NCBI GenBank assembly: GCA_964036045.1 | Contig: OZ038385.1 | Span: 31,834,641-31,898,640 of the forward strand | Direction of reading: 5' to 3' | Length of the DNA stretch: 64,000 nucleotides | From: Eutreptiella sp. 'Long Island Sound 2002' | Taxonomy: Eukaryota; Euglenozoa; Euglenophyceae; Eutreptiales; Eutreptiaceae | Shown: positions 10,360-20,519 of the stretch, in pieces | Numbering within the stretch: position 1 is the stretch's first letter | Layout: every line of letters begins with the position of its first letter | Position numbers and translations under genes: made by a program | The notes under the pieces: model-generated | Seen by the model: only the letters and a program-made list of their open reading frames with translations | Databases searched by the model: none | Told to the model about the DNA's origin: nothing

Positions 10360-12831
10360 TCAGAACTCGGCTGGACAGGTCACATCAAACCCCTTCTTGT
10401 GCAGTTTCCGCGCCATCCGCATAAAGCAGGAATATTTACGGGGGTCCGACTCGTCCCCATGTTCGTTAGCACGCTTCGCTCCTTGTTCTTGTTGAGCTTG
10501 CGTCTGGGAACGGGTCGTAGGCCCCGGATTCGGCCGCCCACCTGAGGGCTTGGAGTTCCCCCCTGGTGTAGGATTGGGGTTCCCTCCGGACTTGTCCGCG
10601 TTTTTGTCCTTGTCAGGCTTGCGGTCAGAGCCTCCTCGTCCACCTTTGCCCTTCTCTTGGCCTTTGCCACGGCCCTTGGACTTGCCCTTGCCACTGTCCT
10701 GGTCGGTGTTGCCCTTGCCACTGCCCTTGCCACTGCCGTTGTCGTTCTTGAGCTTCGCTGAGAGGCGTTGCTTGTGATAGCACTCGTCTTCGTAGTGCAT
10801 CCTCTTACCACAGAACGCACAGGTGATAGTGCACCTGTAGTGGTCCGGCACCGTGGCTTTGCCGCCGGTGTTGGTCTCCTTCTTCTTCCCTTGGAACACG
10901 AAACAATTCCACTGGTCGCAATCAGGGGCATGAAGCAGGCAATGCTGCTCATCTCTGGCATCACACCAGAAGAGCTCCTGGACATTGCTCATAATGCGAG
11001 CAATTTTGGGGGTACTCCCCTGTCCAGGTCGGGGTACTTGGTACCCCCGGCCATCGCTCCCAGAGCCGCCTCCTCCAGGGCGGTAGCTGTTCAGGTGCTT
11101 GTCACTTTCTTTCTCCAGCGCCAGCTCAGAAGGCAGCACAAACAAGTTTTCATAGGTGAGGGTTCTTGCCTTGCGCTCAGCCGTTGCCCGACATTCGTCC
11201 CACACGTCTCGTCGGATCTTGGCCACCAACCAAAATAGCAGCTCGTCGCTGCCATAAGAACCGGGCGTCAGTCGCCTTACCCAGTGGTCCAAGTCGGCCA
11301 GCAACTCAGAAATCCGGGCCGCCTTGGGGTTGTTGGGCAACAGAGCCAGGTTCTGGATCTCGGTCCGGATGGAGAGGTCGGTCTCATAGGAAGGGTACTG
11401 CCTCTCTAAGGCAACTAACACATCGGCAAAGGTAGCGGACTTCGTCACGATCCGCTTGACCTGCTTCTCCGGGTACTTGGTCTTGCAACACTGCAGGAGC
11501 AGATCGCACTTCAGACGACCACTCGCCTCGTTTTGGCCGGTCATCCTCAGGAACGGGCCAAAATTCTCAGCGAACTCGCTGAGGTCCTTCCCCGTGAACT
11601 GGGGCAAGTTCACCACAATCTTGGAGGTGGTGATGACCTTAGCCTCCTTGGACCTGCGTCTCTCTTGGCGCTTGGTCTTCCTCTTTTTCTTTTTCTTCTT
11701 GCCACTCGGGTTCCCGGGGTCCTCAGGGTCATCGTCCTGAGAGGGTGAAGCAGACGTCAGAGATGGCGGCTGATCATCAGAAGGATCACCGCCCAAGTCA
11801 CTGGAGCCATAGGACTCAACATCAACCATCGCCCTTAGGGCTGTCAGTCCCAATTGCTGGGCCTTGGCTCGGGTCGAGTTCTCCACATGGCTGTAGGGCG
11901 GCTGGACCGTTCTTGGTACAAAGGGACTCCTTGGTATTACAGCAAGGGTCGGCATAGGTCGGCTCCTCACGCCTCCCAGGGTGTGAGTCAGTCCTGCCAC
12001 CAGATGGTTGGCTTGTAGACGATGTGGTGAAGCTCCCATGGTGGTAGGTGACCCTTGGGGAGGAGTCAGGGGCTCCAGTTTGGCCGTCATTTCCTGAGTT
12101 AGATCACCCACTAGTTCTACAGTGGCTCCTGGAAGAGCTTCTCGTATCTTCAACCGCGTCAGGGACTTGTTTGAGGATCTTCCTGATCCCCTGCTTCTTC
12201 CCCCACAAGAGTCGGGGCCCCGTAGGCCACTCAGAGAGGTGAAGCCAGGTGCTAGCATGGTATAGCCAGTCTCGGGCGCTGCATAGCCATGCATACCTGT
12301 CATGTCCACACCCGTAGCGGGTCTGTGATAGTCCTCAGCGTAGCGATGCGGCATAGACTCACGGATACCGGTGTAGGTGGAGTTGGATGCCACTGGTTCG
12401 CTGATTGCAGTTGCCATTGGTGGCGCAGCCGCGAATGAGTCCACACCATAGGTGGGGTAAGGCACACCAGTAAAGCCTAGACCCTCAGCCATAGGTGGAG
12501 TGGTTGTGTGTGAAGATGTTGCTGGATGTGAGGCTGGGAGGTTGGTGGTAGTTGGAGAGGGTGTTGCACGGTGTTCAGAGGCGCTGGGTGCCCTCTCAGA
12601 AGGTTTCTCCTCGAAGGGTACCTCGTCAATTGGATCATGTCCAGGGTGTACTCCTTCGGCTCCAATCTCCACTGCTTTCTTCTCCTTCTCCTTCTCTTTG
12701 CCTTCAGATGGTCCGACGGATAGTCCGCTGAAGGCAGCTCCCAGTCCATCAAGGGAATCATCCATGCGTGCAATTAAGGACAATGAAGGTACAGGCTCCT
12801 CAGGTCCAGGTTCACCAGCAGGTTTGGGCAC
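10360..12831 (-). CDS. gag: Chromovirus Gag (intact 823-residue reading frame)
   Basis: The structural polyprotein of the Ty3/gypsy element. The first 370 residues are low-complexity (Pro/Ser/Thr-rich, with an early EKEKEKK run). At about 380-405 comes a Lys/Arg-rich block, then a capsid-like alpha-helical domain beginning KIVVNLPQFTGKDLSEFAEN. At about residues 667-683 there is a perfect CCHC zinc knuckle (CAFCGKRMHYEDEC, C-X2-C-X4-H-X4-C), followed by a Gly/Lys-rich basic tail. The frame has no stop although the downstream pol is broken many times. The Met start at 12831 is the first in frame and is also kept in the duplicate copy at 19189. It ends TGA, and protease sequence follows in the same frame. 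Confidence 0.85.
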   Translation of the reverse strand: MPKPAGEPGPEEPVPSLSLIARMDDSLDGLGAAFSGLSVGPSEGKEKEKEKKAVEIGAEGVHPGHDPIDEVPFEEKPSERAPSASEHRATPSPTTTNLPASHPATSSHTTTPPMAEGLGFTGVPYPTYGVDSFAAAPPMATAISEPVASNSTYTGIRESMPHRYAEDYHRPATGVDMTGMHGYAAPETGYTMLAPGFTSLSGLRGPDSCGGRSRGSGRSSNKSLTRLKIREALPGATVELVGDLTQEMTAKLEPLTPPQGSPTTMGASPHRLQANHLVAGLTHTLGGVRSRPMPTLAVIPRSPFVPRTVQPPYSHVENSTRAKAQQLGLTALRAMVDVESYGSSDLGGDPSDDQPPSLTSASPSQDDDPEDPGNPSGKKKKKKRKTKRQERRRSKEAKVITTSKIVVNLPQFTGKDLSEFAENFGPFLRMTGQNEASGRLKCDLLLQCCKTKYPEKQVKRIVTKSATFADVLVALERQYPSYETDLSIRTEIQNLALLPNNPKAARISELLADLDHWVRRLTPGSYGSDELLFWLVAKIRRDVWDECRATAERKARTLTYENLFVLPSELALEKESDKHLNSYRPGGGGSGSDGRGYQVPRPGQGSTPKIARIMSNVQELFWCDARDEQHCLLHAPDCDQWNCFVFQGKKKETNTGGKATVPDHYRCTITCAFCGKRMHYEDECYHKQRLSAKLKNDNGSGKGSGKGNTDQDSGKGKSKGRGKGQEKGKGGRGGSDRKPDKDKNADKSGGNPNPTPGGNSKPSGGRPNPGPTTRSQTQAQQEQGAKRANEHGDESDPRKYSCFMRMARKLHKKGFDVTCPAEF

Positions 12832-13394
12832 TAGCGCTGGCTTGGCTGGTGCCGTTCAGGGCGCTGTCTTCTCGGCAGTGTCCTTGGTGTCCATGTTGTA
12901 TTTCTTCGCCCTTCACGTACTGGTTGTACTACATGGGGCTGCAGGTACGCAAAGACTGAAAATCTCGGCTACCAGAAAATTAAAACAGGCTTCCACTGTT
13001 GATGTTTTTGATGATATTGTTTTTCTTTGTGCCTCCGCTTGCTCCTGCTGCTTCTTGATGCAGCTCAGGTCTTCCAAATATTAATGTTATGTTGAAATAA
13101 ACCAAAACTCCCAAGTATCCACAGTGCAAGAGAGAAAATACGGGATCAAATCCACAACATGAAGTTCTGCAGTCAAAGGGGATAGTGTATCAACAAACGA
13201 ACTCACAATAACTACAGAGTTAGGAAAAAATAGTTATGAAATATCCTACAATCATGGGAAAACTGCCCACAATTGCTTTCTCTCTTTTATAGTGCCGACT
13301 AGAGATGTGCACTCTTTGTTTTGGGTCCCTTAGGTGCTGAGGTGGCATGGTCTGTGGCGCTGAGGTCACTGCCATGTCCCATGGGATCTTCCTA

Positions 13395-13485
13395 CTTAGC
13401 TAGGCTGACTGGGAATTGAACCCAGGACCTCTCAAAAAGAGGTGCCCCAGCCCCCTAGGGTGCAGACCACTAGGATAGCTAAGCA
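13395..13485 (-). repeat. tRNA-like sequence (decayed tRNA or SINE)
   Basis: On the minus strand TAGCTATCCTAGTGGTCTG resembles a tRNA A box/D arm, and GGTCCTGGGTTCAATTCCC resembles a B box/T arm with a CTGGG/CCCAG stem. The acceptor stem does not close properly. A second copy lies at 19753-19843 because the whole region is duplicated. Confidence 0.35.
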
Positions 13486-13791
13486 TTCATGAGAAAACAT
13501 AGAAAAATGTATAGGCTCTGGATCAATGTAAGCGCCTCAGTCAGTCCAGAAAATGGTGCTTAAGTTCAATCAGTTGGGGGGGTCAGGGGTCCACACAACA
13601 TCCAAAGTTCAATGCTTGGCTTTATAGGTCCCAATGCTTTGTCACCCTCTTTGGGATAGGCAAGTACTAAGACAAAAATGTAGTATGCCTTTAGGCATCT
13701 CTGAAACAACTAACACGTACCTTTTGGCATGGAAATACACTTTTTCTTACTCATTGCATAGCTGGAAAAAGGCACTGTTGATCGGATTCTA

Positions 13792-13809
13792 TGCGCGAGG
13801 CCTCGCGCA
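13792..13809. repeat. 18-bp perfect palindrome, copy 1
   Basis: TGCGCGAGGCCTCGCGCA is its own reverse complement. Further exact copies lie at 13962-13979, 20150-20167, 20319-20336 and 20502-20519, and a degenerate one at 21314-21331. Confidence 0.9.
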
Positions 13810-13961
13810 ATCCAGACAGAAGAACATTGAAAAAGAAGCATGGCGGATTGAATTTCAGTGCAAAGCATATGCAATATGTGGTTCAAGGGACCCCTAGCAC
13901 CCCAGGTTGTTTTGCGGGGATGTACAGTGCAAAAAAAAACAGTGGTTCAAAGGGGGGCTCT

Positions 13962-13979
13962 TGCGCGAGGCCTCGCGCA
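13962..13979. repeat. 18-bp perfect palindrome, copy 2
   Basis: Same 18-mer as at 13792, 170 bp away and directly upstream of the element A insertion point. Confidence 0.9.
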
Positions 13980-13996
13980 TAACTGAATAAACCACA

Positions 13997-14012
13997 GGTA
14001 GGTAGGTAGGTA
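13997..14012 (-). repeat. Element A 3' tail, (TACC)4
   Basis: Four GGTA units on the plus strand, i.e. four TACC at the 3' end of the element. The next bases are TCTTCGGGAGCTC. Confidence 0.85.
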
Positions 14013-14097
14013 TCTTCGGGAGCTCGGGATGCCTCCTTTGACGGTGCAGGAAGAAGGTCTTACCAAGGGGACGTCCTGTCCCTCCCACTGCCCTATG

Positions 14098-14532
14098 TTA
14101 GGTGCCTCTTGAGCCGCTCCCGCATGTGCTTGGGAAGGCATTGTCGCGGCCACCCGGTCCATGTGTCCCAGGTGGGAGGGTGTCCCCACATGTGTCCTTG
14201 AGTAGGGCCACATGCCCCCTCCTTCGGGCGGCAGCTCTGGGGGCTGCCCAGCTGTGTGGAGTATCTCTCACCACAAGGGGTATTGCTCCCGCTTGTCTAC
14301 GGTACGACCGCCTCACCCTTGTGGCTTGAGTTGCGGGGCCGCTCCACTTGGCAGGCGACCCCCTCCTGGACTGTGTACCGGCTCGCCTGTCACCGGTTGC
14401 TTCCATGGCTCCGGGTGACGTTTGCCATGGTCCCCGATGCAGCCTGGCCGGGCTCGGACCAGCAGCCTTGGAGTACCGCTCCTGCCACTGGCCCGGTGGG
14501 TCGGCTGGGTCGCCCCAGTGTGTCCGACCCAT
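14098..14532 (-). CDS. 144-codon ORF in the conserved 3' region of element A
   Basis: A basic, Arg/Gly/Pro-rich frame in the sense direction of the element. The frame and length are the same in D (23607-24041) and B (58897-59331). No domain is recognised. The DNA is GC-rich and strongly conserved, so openness may reflect conserved DNA rather than protein selection; substitutions between copies often change residues. Confidence 0.3.
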   Translation of the reverse strand: MGRTHWGDPADPPGQWQERYSKAAGPSPARLHRGPWQTSPGAMEATGDRRAGTQSRRGSPAKWSGPATQATRVRRSYRRQAGAIPLVVRDTPHSWAAPRAAARRRGHVALLKDTCGDTLPPGTHGPGGRDNAFPSTCGSGSRGT

Positions 14533-14580
14533 GGGGTGTTGGTTCTTTCCTGTCCCCCGGCCGCCCTACGTGTGTGCGGT

Positions 14581-16400
14581 GTCCTGGGCCTCCCGGCTCC
14601 TGTTCACCGGTGTGCCCGCTCGCTGTGTTGTGTTGCGTGTGCGGTGTCCTGGGCCTCCTGGCTCCTGTTCTCCGGTGTGCCCGCTCGGTGTGTTGTGTTG
14701 CGTGTGCGGTGTCCTGGGCCTCCCGGCTCCTGTTCACCGGTGTGCCCGCTCGGTGTGTTGTGTTGCGCGTGCGGTGTCCTGGGCCTCCCGGCTCCTGTTC
14801 ACCGGTGTGCCCGCTCGGTGTGTTGTTTCGCGTGTGCGGTGTCCTGGGCCTCCCGGCTCCTGTTCACCGGTGTGCCTGTTCGGTGTGTTGCGTTGGGTGT
14901 GCGGTGTCCTGGGCCACCCGGCTCCTGTTCACCGGTGTGCCCGCTCGGTGTGTTGTGTTGGGTGTGCGGTGTCCTGGGCCTCCTGGCTCTTGTTCACCGG
15001 TGTGCCCGCTCGGTGTGTTGTGTTGCGTGTGCGGTGTCCTGGGCCCCCCGGCTCCTGTTCACCGGTGCGCCCGCTCGGTGTGTTGTGTTGCGTGTGCGGT
15101 GTCCTGGGCCTCCCGGCTCCTGTTCACCGGTGTGCCCGCTCGGTGTGTTGTGTTGCGTGTGCGGTGTCCTGGGCCTCCCGGCTCCTGTTCACCGGTGTGC
15201 CCGCTCGGTGTGTTGTGTTGCGCGTGCGGTGTCGTGGGCCTTCCGGCTCCTGTTCACCGTCGTGCCTGCTCGGTGTGTTGTTTCGCGTGTGCGGTGTCCT
15301 TGGCCTCCCAGCTCCTGTTCACCCGTGTGCCCGCTCGGTGTGTTGTGTTGCGTGTGCGGTGTCCTGGGCCTCCCGGCTCCTGTTCACTGGTGTGCCCGCT
15401 CGGTGTGTTGTGTTGCGTGTGCGGTGTCCTGGGCCTCCCGGCTCCTGTTCACCGGTGTGCCCGCTCGGTATGTTGTGTTGCGTGTGCGGTGTCCTGGGCC
15501 TCCTGGCTCCTGTTCACCGGTGTGCCCGCTCGGTGTGTTGTGTTGCGTGGGCGGTGTTCTGGGCCTCCCGGCTCCTGTTCACCCGTGTGCCCGCTCGGTG
15601 TGTTGTGTTGCGTGTGCGGTGTCCTGGGCCCCCCGGCTCCTGTTCACCGGTGCGCCCGCTCGGTGTGTTGTGTTGCGCGTGCGGTGTCCTGGGCCTCCCG
15701 GCTCCTGTTCACCGTCGTGCCCGCTCGGTGTGTTGTTTCGCGTGTGCGGTGTCCTGGGCCTCCCGGCTCCTGTTCACCGGTGTGCCTGCTCGGTGTGTTG
15801 CGTTGGGTGTGCGGTGTCCTGGGCCTCCCGGCTCCTGTTCACCGGTGCGCCCGCTCGGTGTGTTGTGTTGCGTGGGCGGTGTCCTGGGCCTCCCGGCTCC
15901 TGTTCACCGGTGTGCCCACTCGGTGTGTTGTGTTGCGTGTGCGGTGTCCTGGGCCTCCCGGCTCCTGTTCACCGGTGTGCCCGCTCGGTGTGTTGTGTTG
16001 CGTGTGCGGTGTCCTGGGCCCCCCGGCTCCTGTTCACCGGTGTGCCCGCTCGGTGTGTTGTGTGGCGTGTTCGGTGTCCTGGGCCTCCCGGCTCCTGTTC
16101 ACCGGTGTGCCCGCTCGGTGTGTTGTGTGGCGTGTGCGGTGTCCTGGGCCTCCCGGCTCCTGTTCACCGGTGTGCCCGCTCGGTGTGTTGTGTTGCGTGT
16201 GCGGTGTCCTGGGCCCCCCGGCTCCTGTTCAGCGGTGCGCCCGCTCGGTGTGTTGTGTGGCGTGTGCGGTGTCCTGGGCCTTCCGGCTCCTGTTCACCGG
16301 TGCGCCCGCTTGGTGTGTTGTGTTGTGTGTGCGGTGTCCTGGGCCTCCCGGCTCCTGTTCACCGGTGCGCCCGCTCGGTGTGTTGTGTTGCTGTGCGGGG
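14581..16400 (+). repeat. 65-bp tandem array of element A, 28 units
   Basis: Unit starts GTCCTGGGCCTCCCGGCTCC and recurs at 14581, 14646, 14711 and so on to 16336. That is 28 units with no net length change. Differences between units are substitutions only. Because 65 is not a multiple of 3 and the plus strand of the unit lacks stops, all three plus frames stay open for about 720 codons. These are not genes. Confidence 0.95.
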
Positions 16401-16632
16401 CGTCGCTGCGGGGCGCTCACTCGTCCATCCGGACGGCGGCTATCGTAGCCGGCAGGGGCTGGGTACCCTCCGGGCGCACACACGTCCATCCGGACGGCGG
16501 CTGTTCGTAGCCGGCAGGGGCTGGGTACCCTCCGGGCGCGCACTCGTCCATCCGGACGGCGGCTGTTCGTAGCCGGTAGGGGCTGGGTACCCTCGGGGCG
16601 CGCACTCGTCCATCCGGACGGCGGCTGGCGTG
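16401..16632 (+). repeat. 62-bp tandem repeat of element A, four copies
   Basis: The core GTCCATCCGGACGGCGGCT occurs at 16423, 16484, 16546 and 16608 (spacing 61, 62, 62), followed in each unit by GTAGCCGGCAGGGGCTGGGT. The same module is present in B, and as a 64-bp version in D. Confidence 0.9.
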
Positions 16633-18350
16633 CGTGTGCTTGCTCTTTGTGGCCGGGCGCGTTGTGGTGCGTCTCACCTTTTCCTTTGGCCCCCTTGTCT
16701 TTCTGCTTTGCTTGGCCCCCCCCGGGCTGGGGTTACCCCCCTCTCTCTTGCTGCCCTTGCCGTTCCTCGTTGCCTTGGCGCTGTGCTTTGGTTGTTTTTC
16801 TAGGCCTCCCGCTGCCTGGCTCTTCGTGCGCTCGGGCCTCGTTTGTGTCTCCCTCTTGGCCGTTGGTTGCTCTTTGGTGGTTTCTCCCCCCCCCCCTTCC
16901 CTTTTTGTGTCTCGCAGTTTTCGTCGCTCCTGCTTGGTGCCTTGGTGTTTTTTTTTTTTTTTTCCTTTTCTTCCCCTTCTTCCCCCTTTGCGCCCCCGTT
17001 GTCTCTGGCTTTCTCTGGTTTCCGGCCCCGATGCCCTTGGCCTCGGCGCTTTGCGTTGTTTGCTTTGTTGGCCTTCCGCCTCTCGGCTCTCCGTGCGCTT
17101 GTCCCTCTTTCGTGCTTTCCGCCTGGCTGGTGGTTGCTCCCCGGTGGTTGCTGCCCCCCCCCCCCTTTTTGTCTCGCGGTTTTCGTGGCTGCCGCTCGGT
17201 GCTGTGTGCCGTGTGCTGTGTTGTGCTGTGCCTCCCTGGGTGCGGTGCTGCGCCGCGCTGTGTCCTCCGATGTTGTGCTGTCCTGTGCTGTGTTGTGCTC
17301 GTCGGGTGCCGCTGCTTGTTGCGCCGTGCCCTCTGGTGCTGCCCGTTGCCCTGGGGCCCTGTGCTCTGCGGCGCTGTGTTTTGCGGTGTTCCCCCGTGCT
17401 GCGTGTGTTTTGTCGTGGCGCGGTGGTGCGTGCTGTTGTTCGCTGCTCTGCTTTGTGCTGTGTGTGTCCCGGGGTGCTGTGCTGTGCGTTCCCTGTCCTC
17501 TCCGGTCTGTGCGGTGCTGTGCTTCGCTGTGCTGGTGGCTCGCGTTGTGCTGTTCGTGTGGTGCGTGCTGTTGCTGGCGCCTGGTGCTGTGGTGTGCCGT
17601 GGTGCGGTGCTGGATCTGGTGGCCCGTGGTTTTCTGCTGGTGGCGTGTTTCGGTGTCGGTGTCCCTGTCCGGCCGCGTGGTCTGTTTCCCTTGTGGTTGG
17701 TGTGGTTTGCTGTGGTGCCCTGCTTTCCTGTGTCGTGTTCTGTGGTGCTGTGCTGTTGCGTGGTGCTGTGCTGTTGTGCTCTGCTGTCGTGTTGCGCTGC
17801 TGTTGGGGCTTCCTTTGCGCTCCTGTGGGCTGTCGTGCTGTGCTGTGTTGTGCTGTTGGTTGGCTGTGCTGTTTTTTGCCCGGTGGTGGTGTCTGCGTGC
17901 TGTGGTGCTCTTTTCCTCGTGCTGTGCGTTCCCTGTCTTCTCCGTTCTGTGCGCTGCGGTGCCTTGTTGTGCTGGCTGTGGTGCCCTGCTTCCCTGTGTC
18001 GTGTGCTGTGGCGCTGTGCTGTCGTGTGGTGCTGTGCTGTCGTGCTCTGCTGTCCTTTTGCGGTGCTGTTTGTGTGGGCTGTGGGCTGTGGGCTGTCGTG
18101 CTGCGCTGTGTTGTGCTGTTGGTTGGCTGTGCTGTTTTTTGCCCGGTGGTGGTGTCTGACTGCTGTGGTGCTCTTTTCCTCGTGCTGTGCGTTCCCTGTC
18201 TTCTCCGCTCTGTGCGCTGCGGTGCCCTGCTTCCCTGTGCTGTGCCCCGTGGTGCTGTGCTGCCGCCTGGTGCCGTGGTGTCCTGTCCTGCCGCCTTGCT
18301 GGGTGTGTTTCTTGCGTGGGTGTGGTTGTACCTACTTGAAAAACCGCTGC
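16633..18350. repeat. Low-complexity CTG/GTG-like region of element A
   Basis: GC-rich, purine-poor on plus, full of TGCTGTG/GCGGTGC-like words and T or C homopolymers. Long open frames (over 400 codons) on plus come from this composition. Its counterpart in element B is 54.65-56.4 kb. Confidence 0.7.
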
Positions 18351-18472
18351 AAAATTTCGTAAAATATTTTTTTCCTCTTTTTTTTTTTGGATTTTGAAAA
18401 TAAAATAAAATTATACACGACCCAACACACTCGCGTGCAGCAAGACCATCTTTCGCTGCTGTGCCTTACGTG

Positions 18473-18541
18473 CTACCCGTCGTTCTTGATGTTCTCGGCC
18501 TTGTTCTTGTGCGTGGCGTCGTGGAGCGTGTTGGTGTCCAT
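18473..18541 (-). CDS. 22-codon ORF in the 5' module of element A
   Basis: Starts MDTNTLHDATHKNKAEN and ends in TAG. The 69 bases are identical to 54438-54506 in element B. It is followed by an AT-rich stretch like a polyadenylation region. It could be the captured 3' end of a host exon. No family recognised. Confidence 0.3.
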   Translation of the reverse strand: MDTNTLHDATHKNKAENIKNDG

Positions 18542-18591
18542 TGCTAAGGGTTAAGCGCGTTCCCCCAGGGCCGCCGCCTGAGCTGAGAGCT

Positions 18592-19189
18592 GAGAGGTGA
18601 AGCCAGGTGCTAGCATGGTATAGCCAGTCTTGGGCGCTGCATAGCCATGCATACCTGTCATGTCCACACCCGTAGCGGGTCTGTGATAGTCCTCAGCGTA
18701 GCGATGCGGCATAGACTCACGGATACCGGTGTAGGTGGAGTTGGATGCCACTGGTTCGCTGATTGCAGTTGCCATTGGTGGCGCAGCCGCGAATGAGTCC
18801 ACACCATAGGTGGGGTAAGGCACACCAGTAAAGCCTAGACCCTCAGCCATAGGTGGAGTGGTTGTGTGTGAATATGTTGCTGGATGTGAGGCTGGGAGGT
18901 TGGTGGTAGTTGGAGAGGGTGTTGCACGGTGTTCAGAGGCGCTGGGTGCCCTCTCAGAAGGTTTCTCCTCCAAGGGTACCTCGTCAATTGGATCATGTCC
19001 AGGGTGTACTCCTTCGGCTCCAATCTCCACTGCTTTCTTCTCCTTCTCCTTCTCTTTGCCTTCAGATGGTCCGACGGATAGTCCGCTGAAGGCAGCTCCC
19101 AGTCCATCAAGGGAATCATCCATGCGTGCAATTAAGGACAATGAAGGTACAGGCTCCTCAGGTCCAGGTTCACCAGCAGGTTTGGGCAC
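18592..19189 (-). pseudogene. Duplicated N-terminal part of chromovirus gag
   Basis: About 199 codons of gag identical in frame and start to 12831-12234 apart from a few substitutions. It then runs into element A sequence, giving a chimeric frame that ends near 18551. It has no capsid or zinc knuckle. Confidence 0.85.
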
Positions 19190-19752
19190 TAGCGCTGGCT
19201 TGGCTGGTGCCGTTCAGGGCGCTGTCTTCTCGGCAGTGTCCTTGGTGTCCATGTTGTATTTCTTCGCCCTTCACGTACTGGTTGTACTACATGGGGCTGC
19301 AGGTACGCAAAGACTGAAAATCTCGGCTACCAGAAAATTAAAACAGGCTTCCACTGTTGATGGTTTTGATGATATTGTTTTTCTTTGTGCCTCCGCTTGC
19401 TCCTGCTGCTTCTTGATGCAGCTCAGGTCTTCCAAATATTAATGTTATGTTGAAATAAACCAAAACTCCCAAGTATCCACAGTGCAAGGGGGAAAATACG
19501 GGATCAAATCCACAACATGAAGGGCTGCAGTCAAAGGAGATAGTGTATCAACAAACGAACTCACAATACCTACAGAGTTAGGAAAAGATAGTTATGAAAT
19601 ATCCTACAATCATGGGAAAACTGCCCACAATTGCTTTCTCTCTTTTATAGTGCCGACTAGAGATGTGCACTCTTTGTTTTGGGTCCCTTAGGTGCTGAGG
19701 TTGCATGGTCTGTGGCGCTGAGGTCACTGCCATGTCCCATGGGATCTTCCTA

Positions 19753-19843
19753 CTTAGCTAGGCTGACTGGGAATTGAACCCAGGACCTCTCAAAAAGAGG
19801 TGCCCCAGCCCCCTAGGGTGCAGACCACTAGGATAGCTAAGCA
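19753..19843 (-). repeat. Second copy of the tRNA-like sequence
   Basis: Duplicate of 13395-13485, with the same A-box-like and B-box-like stretches. Confidence 0.35.
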
Positions 19844-20149
19844 TTCATGAGAAAACATAGAAAAATGTATAGGCTCTGGATCAATGTAAGCGCCTCAGTC
19901 AGTCCAGAAAATGGTGCTTAAGTTCAATCAGTTGGGGGGGTCAGGGGTCCACACAACATCCAAAGTTCAATGCTTGGCTTTATAGGTCCCAATGCTTTGT
20001 CACCCTCTTTGGGATAGGCAAGTACTAAGACAAAAATGTAGTATCCCTTTAAGCATCTCTGAGACAACTAACGCTTACCTTTTGGCATGGAAATACACTT
20101 TTTCTTACTCATTGCATAGCTGGAAAAAGGCACTGTTGATCGGATTCTA

Positions 20150-20167
20150 TGCGCGAGGCCTCGCGCA
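20150..20167. repeat. 18-bp perfect palindrome, copy 3
   Basis: Exact TGCGCGAGGCCTCGCGCA, in the duplicated leader. Confidence 0.9.
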
Positions 20168-20318
20168 ATCCAGACAGAAGAACATTGAAAAAGAAGCATG
20201 GCGGATTGAATTTCAGTGCAAAGCATATGCAATATGTGGTTCAAGGGACCCCTAGCACCCCAGGGGTAATGCGGGGATGTACAGTGCAAAAAAAAACAGT
20301 GGTTCAGAGGGGGGCCCC

Positions 20319-20336
20319 TGCGCGAGGCCTCGCGCA
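20319..20336. repeat. 18-bp perfect palindrome, copy 4
   Basis: Exact copy, 169 bp from copy 3. Confidence 0.9.
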
Positions 20337-20501
20337 TAACTTAATAAACCACAAACCTCACCCAATTCATTTTCCTTTTGAAAGACGGCTTCAGGGTTGA
20401 GTGGTCTTGCCACCCACCCCGGTTGGATTTTGATTTGCACTGCCCGAAAACAGAGTTATAGGTTGTGACTTTCAAGTTCTGGGACTGCATTGCAGTCCTC
20501 A

Positions 20502-20519
20502 TGCGCGAGGCCTCGCGCA
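20502..20519. repeat. 18-bp perfect palindrome, copy 5
   Basis: Exact copy outside the duplicated block, so it was part of the ancestral locus. A degenerate copy (TGCGCGAAGCCTCGCACG) is at 21314-21331. Confidence 0.9.

Larger units (their letters stand above)
12234..13996. repeat. Left copy of the long duplication flanking element A
   Basis: 1763 bp covering the gag N-terminus and leader. It matches 18592-20353 (1762 bp) with roughly 25 differences by eye (about 1.4%). It ends at the (GGTA)4 of element A. Confidence 0.75.
12832..13996 (-). other. Chromovirus leader/upstream region, interrupted by element A
   Basis: Non-coding DNA 5' of gag, about 98-99% identical to 19190-20353. It holds a tRNA-like sequence and two copies of an 18-bp palindrome. 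It stops exactly where the tail of element A begins (ACCACA/GGTA at 13996/13997); the duplicate copy continues past this point at 20353/20354. I could not define an LTR or primer-binding site. Confidence 0.5.
13997..18591 (-). mobile_element. Element A: non-autonomous (TACC)4-tailed retroelement carrying a 65-bp satellite
   Basis: About 4.6 kb, read on the minus strand from 18591 to 13997. The order is a short 5' module (with a 22-codon ORF), about 1.7 kb of CTG/GTG-like low-complexity DNA, four copies of a 62-bp repeat, 28 copies of a 65-bp repeat, a conserved 570-bp 3' region and the tail (TACC)4. It encodes no polymerase. Its sister is element B at 54.0-59.4 kb on the other strand, and its 3' end matches the LINE D. 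The boundary at 13997 is exact because the uninterrupted site exists at 20353/20354. Confidence 0.75.
18592..20353. repeat. Right copy of the long duplication flanking element A
   Basis: 1762 bp matching 12234-13996. It starts at the 5' end of element A (GAGAGGTGA at 18592) and ends at ACCACA (20353), after which the uninterrupted target continues with AACCTCACCC. Confidence 0.75.

Noticed and set aside
13997-14012. (GGTA)4 as a simple microsatellite
   Set aside because: It occurs in four copies exactly at element borders, so it is a tail and not random simple repeat DNA.
14581-16400. CRISPR array
   Set aside because: Head-to-tail repeats without unique spacers, in eukaryotic retroelement context.
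14256-16572. Three overlapping plus-strand frames of 716-730 codons, Cys/Trp/Leu-rich, looking like membrane proteins
   Set aside because: They are the same stop-free 65-bp unit read in three phases; the peptide repeats every 65 residues because the phase rotates each unit.
16634-18397. Plus frames of 438-587 codons with hydrophobic composition
   Set aside because: Compositional openness of CTG/GTG-rich DNA in element A; no motif, and the mirror region in B is open in many frames too.
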